This document shows, one piece after another, positions 60,380 to 64,000 of a stretch of DNA of 64,000 bases. The first letter of the stretch is position 1. Each line of letters starts with the position of its first letter. The notes beneath the pieces are model-generated. The model ran no database searches, was not told the origin of the DNA, and worked only from the letters and a program-made list of their open reading frames with translations. Source of the stretch: Magicicada septendecula (lineage: Eukaryota; Arthropoda; Insecta; Hemiptera; Cicadidae); the NCBI GenBank assembly GCA_034769895.1, contig CM068373.1, forward strand, positions 439,127,080 to 439,191,079, read 5' to 3'. The translations under genes were made by a program, and so were the position numbers.

Positions 60380-60688
60380 CAGTCTGATGCCACCGGAAGT
60401 GGGCACAGCTTATGAATAGGTCTACGCAGAATGCCGTTAGCAGTACGGACGTCCGCGACACGTACTAACGAATCCTGCCCTAGATATGTCTTGAGTGACA
60501 ATACCGCGTTTCCACAGCAATGGTGGAGTATTGTCATCTAAGATAAGGACTAGCTGTCCTATAGATAAATTTTTAGACTGCCTTTTCCACTTATTTCTCT
60601 GCTGCAGCTGGTGCAGATAGTCTCTAGACCAACTCTTCCAAATAGAACGAGTAAAACCTTGCAAAAGCTGCCATCTCCCCAAGCGACC
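60380..60688 (-). pseudogene. BEL/Pao pol C-terminus (DUF5641-like), frameshifted
   Basis: The minus strand reads GRWQLLQGFTRSIWKSWSRD, YLHQLQQRNKWKRQSKNLSI and GQLVLILDDNTPPLLWKRGI. This is the 'W-rW--eYl--LQ-R-kW------GdlVli-d---pp-~W' domain that ends BEL/Pao polyproteins. A frame change near 60483 is followed by RVADVRTANGILRRPIHKLC and a stop near 60388, matching the family's terminal 'RvV-vRTa-G-l-RPi-KLc-LP'. Residues before 60688 continue at 63655 across the hAT insertion. Confidence 0.87.
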
Positions 60689-63651
60689 CAGTGGCGGCTT
60701 CAGGGGGGGCCATGGGGGCCATGGCCCCCCCCGAGAACCTGAGACACTTTTTCTAACTCATAATTTAGACGATCCAAATGGGTAAAAATATTAGTGGATA
60801 TGACAAATGTTATTCCTTTTTCAGTCCACAATAAAAATGGGAAATTTGTCAAGCGTTTTTTAGGGAGAAATCATTTAGAAAGCAAACATTGGCTTGTGTT
60901 TTCTGATATACAGAAGGGTCTCTACTGTAAATACTGCGTACTTTTTGCGCATGAGTATTGTGGCCATAATAAAGGACTGCACTTGCAATCTCTTGTGACT
61001 AAGTCTGTGACCTCATTTGCGAAATTACTTGGTAAAGATGGCTGCCTGGAGACACACGAGAAAACTGCATACCACAGAGAGAGTGTGGAAGCTGGGAAAA
61101 ACTTCATTAAAACTTATACATCTCCAGAAGAAGCTGTTGTTAATAAAGTGATTACTCAGCGCTTACAGCAAGTTCAAGAAAACCGTGAGCGGTTGCATCC
61201 CATAATTGAAAGTATTATCTTTTTGGGACGACAAAATATCCCCCTTCGTGGACATCGAGACGATGGTAACCTCCACCTCCAAGAAGATCCAAGTCCCGTA
61301 AATGAGGGAAACTTCAGGGAGCTCTTAAGGTTTCGTATTTCATCAGGTGACCACATACTGAAAAAACACCTTGATAACTCATCTGCACGGGCAACAAACA
61401 TTGGGAAAACACCCAAAATAGCCTGATTGAATGTTGTGGAAAGGAAATCACACGTGTCATATTAAATAGAGTGCGACAGTCTGGCTGTTTTAGCATACTA
61501 TTTGATGAAACCACAGACATATCCCACACTGAACAACTGTCTCTTACTTTGAGGTATGTTTATAATGGTTGTATTCGTGAAGACTTCATCACATTTATTG
61601 ATGCATATGATGCCATCCAAGATAAGGAGGGAAACGAAAATGGCGTACAACTTGAACGCAAACTAACAGGAGAGGTACTTGGAAAAATTGTTGTAAATAT
61701 CGTCAAAGAGTTGCTCCTTGACGTCAACAACTGTGTAGGCATTGGGACAGATAGTTGCAGTGTAATGTCATCTGAGCTTGTTGGCGCTGTCTGTGAAATA
61801 CGTCGTGAAGCAACGCATGCATGCTGGTGTCCTTGCTTAAATCACGCATTGAATAACTCGCTGTCTAAATCAAACAACGTAGCAAGTGTCCGAAACTCGA
61901 TCGGCATAATGAAATCAGTAACATCATTTTTCAATATGTCTGCAAAGAGAAATGGGGTTTTACGTAAGTTTTTGGAAAAGAGAAACGATGATTTAGGTAC
62001 GTTTTTGGGGAAACAGCTCGGGGCTTTGTGAAACACGTTGGGTGGAGAGGCATGATACTGTGCTCGAGTTTCGTGAAGCTCTTCCTTATCTGATTGAAGC
62101 TCTGGAATCAATTTCTGGCTGGACGGATTTGACTACTTCCTCCAACGCAACTGCACTGATCACCTCCCTGTGTGATGTACATTTCATTTCGGCAATGATT
62201 GAAACATACACTTCCACTGAGCAGAAGGCTCCAGACTCCGTCCCTTGATTTAAGAAAAGCTTCTGATGCTATTCAGGATACACTTTCTGTACTGAAAAAG
62301 TAAAGTCAAAAGTGTGGCGAGACATTTTCTGAGGTGTTTTGTGAAGTCAAGGAATTGTGCTCTCAACTCGGAGTTGAAATAAAACTTCCTCGCGTAACAG
62401 CACAGCAACAACATAGACCAAATTACACATCAAACACGCCAGAAGAATATTACAAGAAATCTACATACATTCCCCTACTTGACAATGTGATTGCAGATCT
62501 CATTTCAAGATTTCCCAAAGACTCATTGGATTGTTTTGGACTACGTGTATTGATTCCAACTGTTGTTGTTAAGGACAATCCCAAGGACGGTGCCAGTGAT
62601 GTACACAAAGTCCTGGACGAAGAAAATATGCAGCTCCAAAACTTGATCGACAAATTCGCACCCATACTTGGGACTTGGGCTAAGGAACGCGATGGGTATC
62701 TGGTAAATAGTGAATTCGAACTTTGGCGGGAAAAATGGGAAAGGGAAAACAGATGTAAGGGTAAACTTCCTGCAACCGCTATTGAAGCGATGGACGCTTG
62801 TGATAAGGACATGTTTCCATCGATTTACTCCTTGTTAAAAATCCTGGCAACTCTTCCCGTTAGCGTGGCGTCTGCTGAGAGAACTTTCTCCACCTTGCGT
62901 CGTTTGAAGACGTGGCAGAGGGCAAGGATGGGTGAAGAAAAATTGTCCGGACTATGCTTGTTACACACTCACAGAGACATTGAAATTGACGTAGACTCAG
63001 TGATTGAACGATTTGCAAACAGAGGAAATAGGAGGAGAATAGATGTTGTTGTTTAGGTTTAAGCTTTTAACAAACTTTTATTAAGGTGTTACTATGTATT
63101 GTTATTCTCGTGTTTGAAATAAATAAATAGTATTATAAACATATATTTCAAGTTTAATTCCTATATCCAAGCTTTGAGTTTGACCGTTTATTAGCTTATT
63201 TAATTTTGAGTGTTTTAGGGGTAAACTGCCCTTAAAATTAAAATATGTTTTAAATGAAAAAAAAACGCCTGGACGAATTACAAAACTGATCCAGACTTTT
63301 TTACTGATTATAGCACATCCTATGTATTTATAGGAGAAAGAATTAGGCGAAGTTGTATATAAAAAGTACCAAATTTGCTTATACATATGTTTCATTACAT
63401 AACAAAATGACGATATATTTCACTGAATTAATAATTTAAAAACACCATCGAATCAGGAAATATTTTCAAAAAGTAACTCATTTAAATCATATTTGCAGGA
63501 GTTAAATGACCTTAAAATGCCACTTCTAAAGTCTATTTAAATTTGCAAAATTTTTGAGGGAGGGACCCCGCCCCTCCTCTGCTGGGGGTATTCATACCCC
63601 CAGGCTTCCCTGTATGGCCCCCCCCGAAAAGATGGTCTAAAGCCGCCACTG
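60689..63651 (+). mobile_element. ZMYM-type hAT transposon with perfect 8-bp target duplication
   Basis: The ends are CAGTGGCGGCTT (60689) and AAGCCGCCACTG (to 63651), with G- and C-runs just inside. AAGCGACC flanks both sides (60681-60688 and 63652-63659), an exact 8-bp hAT duplication. The insertion splits the Pao polyprotein. It carries one plus-strand transposase reading frame in several frames. About 63060-63640 is a non-coding 3' tail. Confidence 0.96.
60794..63056 (+). pseudogene. hAT transposase (ZMYM1-like), three frame changes
   Basis: The reading passes through three frames. The first, 60794-61426, contains a TTF-type zinc finger ([11 protein letters not shown] with downstream His residues) and the [15 protein letters not shown] lead into the DUF4371-like domain. 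The second, 61430-62031, contains ILFDETTDISHTEQLSLTLR and GIGTDSCSVMSSEL, holding the first two catalytic Asp residues, then CLNHALNNSLS. A third part, near 62030-62250, has the CETRW landmark. The last, 62334-63056, contains PEEYYKKSTYIPLLDNVIAD and ILATLPVSVASAERTFSTLR, the dimerisation domain. The domains are all present and in order, so the copy is full length but disabled by frame changes near 61420, 62028 and 62250-62330. Confidence 0.9.
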
Positions 63652-64000
63652 AAGCGACCCATATTTGTATCCGAGTAATCGGGTTCCGGTAGCGCGGTAA
63701 GGGGGGAGCCAACCAAAAAGTGAGCTGGAGTCAACGGCTCGGGATCCCCGGCGTCATTTGAAATGGAGAACAAGGGACGCGAGTTCAAACAGGCTTCAAC
63801 TTGAGTCAAAACAGTGGAGAACTCTTCGAAGTTCAGGAGCGTGTTGCCTATAATGCGCCGCAAATGGAACTTAACGCTCTTGAAGCCGCTCTCCCACAGA
63901 CCACCAAAATGGGGGGTTGAAGGAGGTATGAACGACCACTTAATTCCGCGTGGACTGGCGAAGGCTTGAGTGGCCCTTTGAAATTCGTCCTGTGGAAGAG
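63652..64000 (-). pseudogene. BEL/Pao integrase fragment
   Basis: The minus strand from the window edge reads [20 protein letters not shown], then [20 protein letters not shown]. The '[12 protein letters not shown]' block contains the third acidic residue of the integrase DDE triad. [29 protein letters not shown] and [11 protein letters not shown] follow, typical of the BEL/Pao integrase end. The frame is open here and is cut at 63651 by the hAT insertion. It continues at 60688. Confidence 0.92.

Larger units (their letters stand above)
59330..64000 (-). mobile_element. BEL/Pao LTR retrotransposon, 3' part, interrupted by a hAT
   Basis: The minus-strand coding pieces at 64000-63652 (integrase) and 60688-60380 (the C-terminal domain after integrase) are collinear once the hAT insertion (60689-63651) is removed. 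The 3' LTR lies at 59330-59662. The stretch 59663-60379 is AT-rich untranslated sequence without other features. The element continues beyond the right end of the window. It interrupts the older hAT to its left. Confidence 0.85.

Overview
This window is eukaryotic, almost certainly from an insect or other arthropod. It is AT-rich and consists mostly of transposable elements lying in and around the long introns of one host gene. Four spliced minus-strand exons (47899-47738, 23364-23202, 13185-13064, 5333-5092) join in phase. They encode the N-terminal half of an SV2-like major facilitator (sugar/organic-ion transporter superfamily). Its three visible introns are about 24.4, 10.0 and 7.7 kb. The first and last exons of the gene lie outside the window or were not found. 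I cannot name the species.

Region by region. 0.7-3.4 kb holds a decayed Jockey-type LINE reverse transcriptase split by about 1.1 kb of other DNA. 4.7-4.9 kb holds a perfect 47-bp inverted repeat with a Penelope-like terminal motif. 5.8-12.9 kb (E1) and 24.2-30.6 kb (E2) are two related LTR elements. Each has its own 4-bp target duplication, PBS and PPT and one coiled-coil minus-strand ORF, and neither has a recognisable polymerase. 13.7-19.6 kb is a three-level nest: a short inverted-repeat element containing a hAT, which contains a Tigger/pogo. 21.1-22.0 kb is a mariner-type non-autonomous element. 30.6-38.2 kb (E3) is a third pol-less LTR element with a recognisable Gag.

40.0-44.5 kb holds the most interesting gene: a large protein of a family I cannot name. 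It carries five acidic motifs spaced like the active site of FEN1/XPG nucleases, followed by a cysteine-rich CXC-like tail. Its 5' part is damaged, but 3.2 kb of its main frame is open. Degenerate repeats follow it on both strands. 46.5-47.6 and 49.4-50.7 kb are 5'-truncated Penelope-like elements (RT plus GIY-YIG). The right end (53-64 kb) is a deep nest. A ZMYM-type hAT is interrupted by a two-gene Harbinger (itself carrying a 1-kb element with a C2H2-finger ORF), by a 375-bp insert, and by a BEL/Pao retrotransposon that was in turn hit by another hAT with a perfect 8-bp target duplication.

No rRNA, tRNA, CRISPR or prokaryotic operon structure was seen. Nearly every transposase is broken. 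E2, with LTRs I could not tell apart, is the youngest insertion, so active partner elements probably exist elsewhere in the genome.
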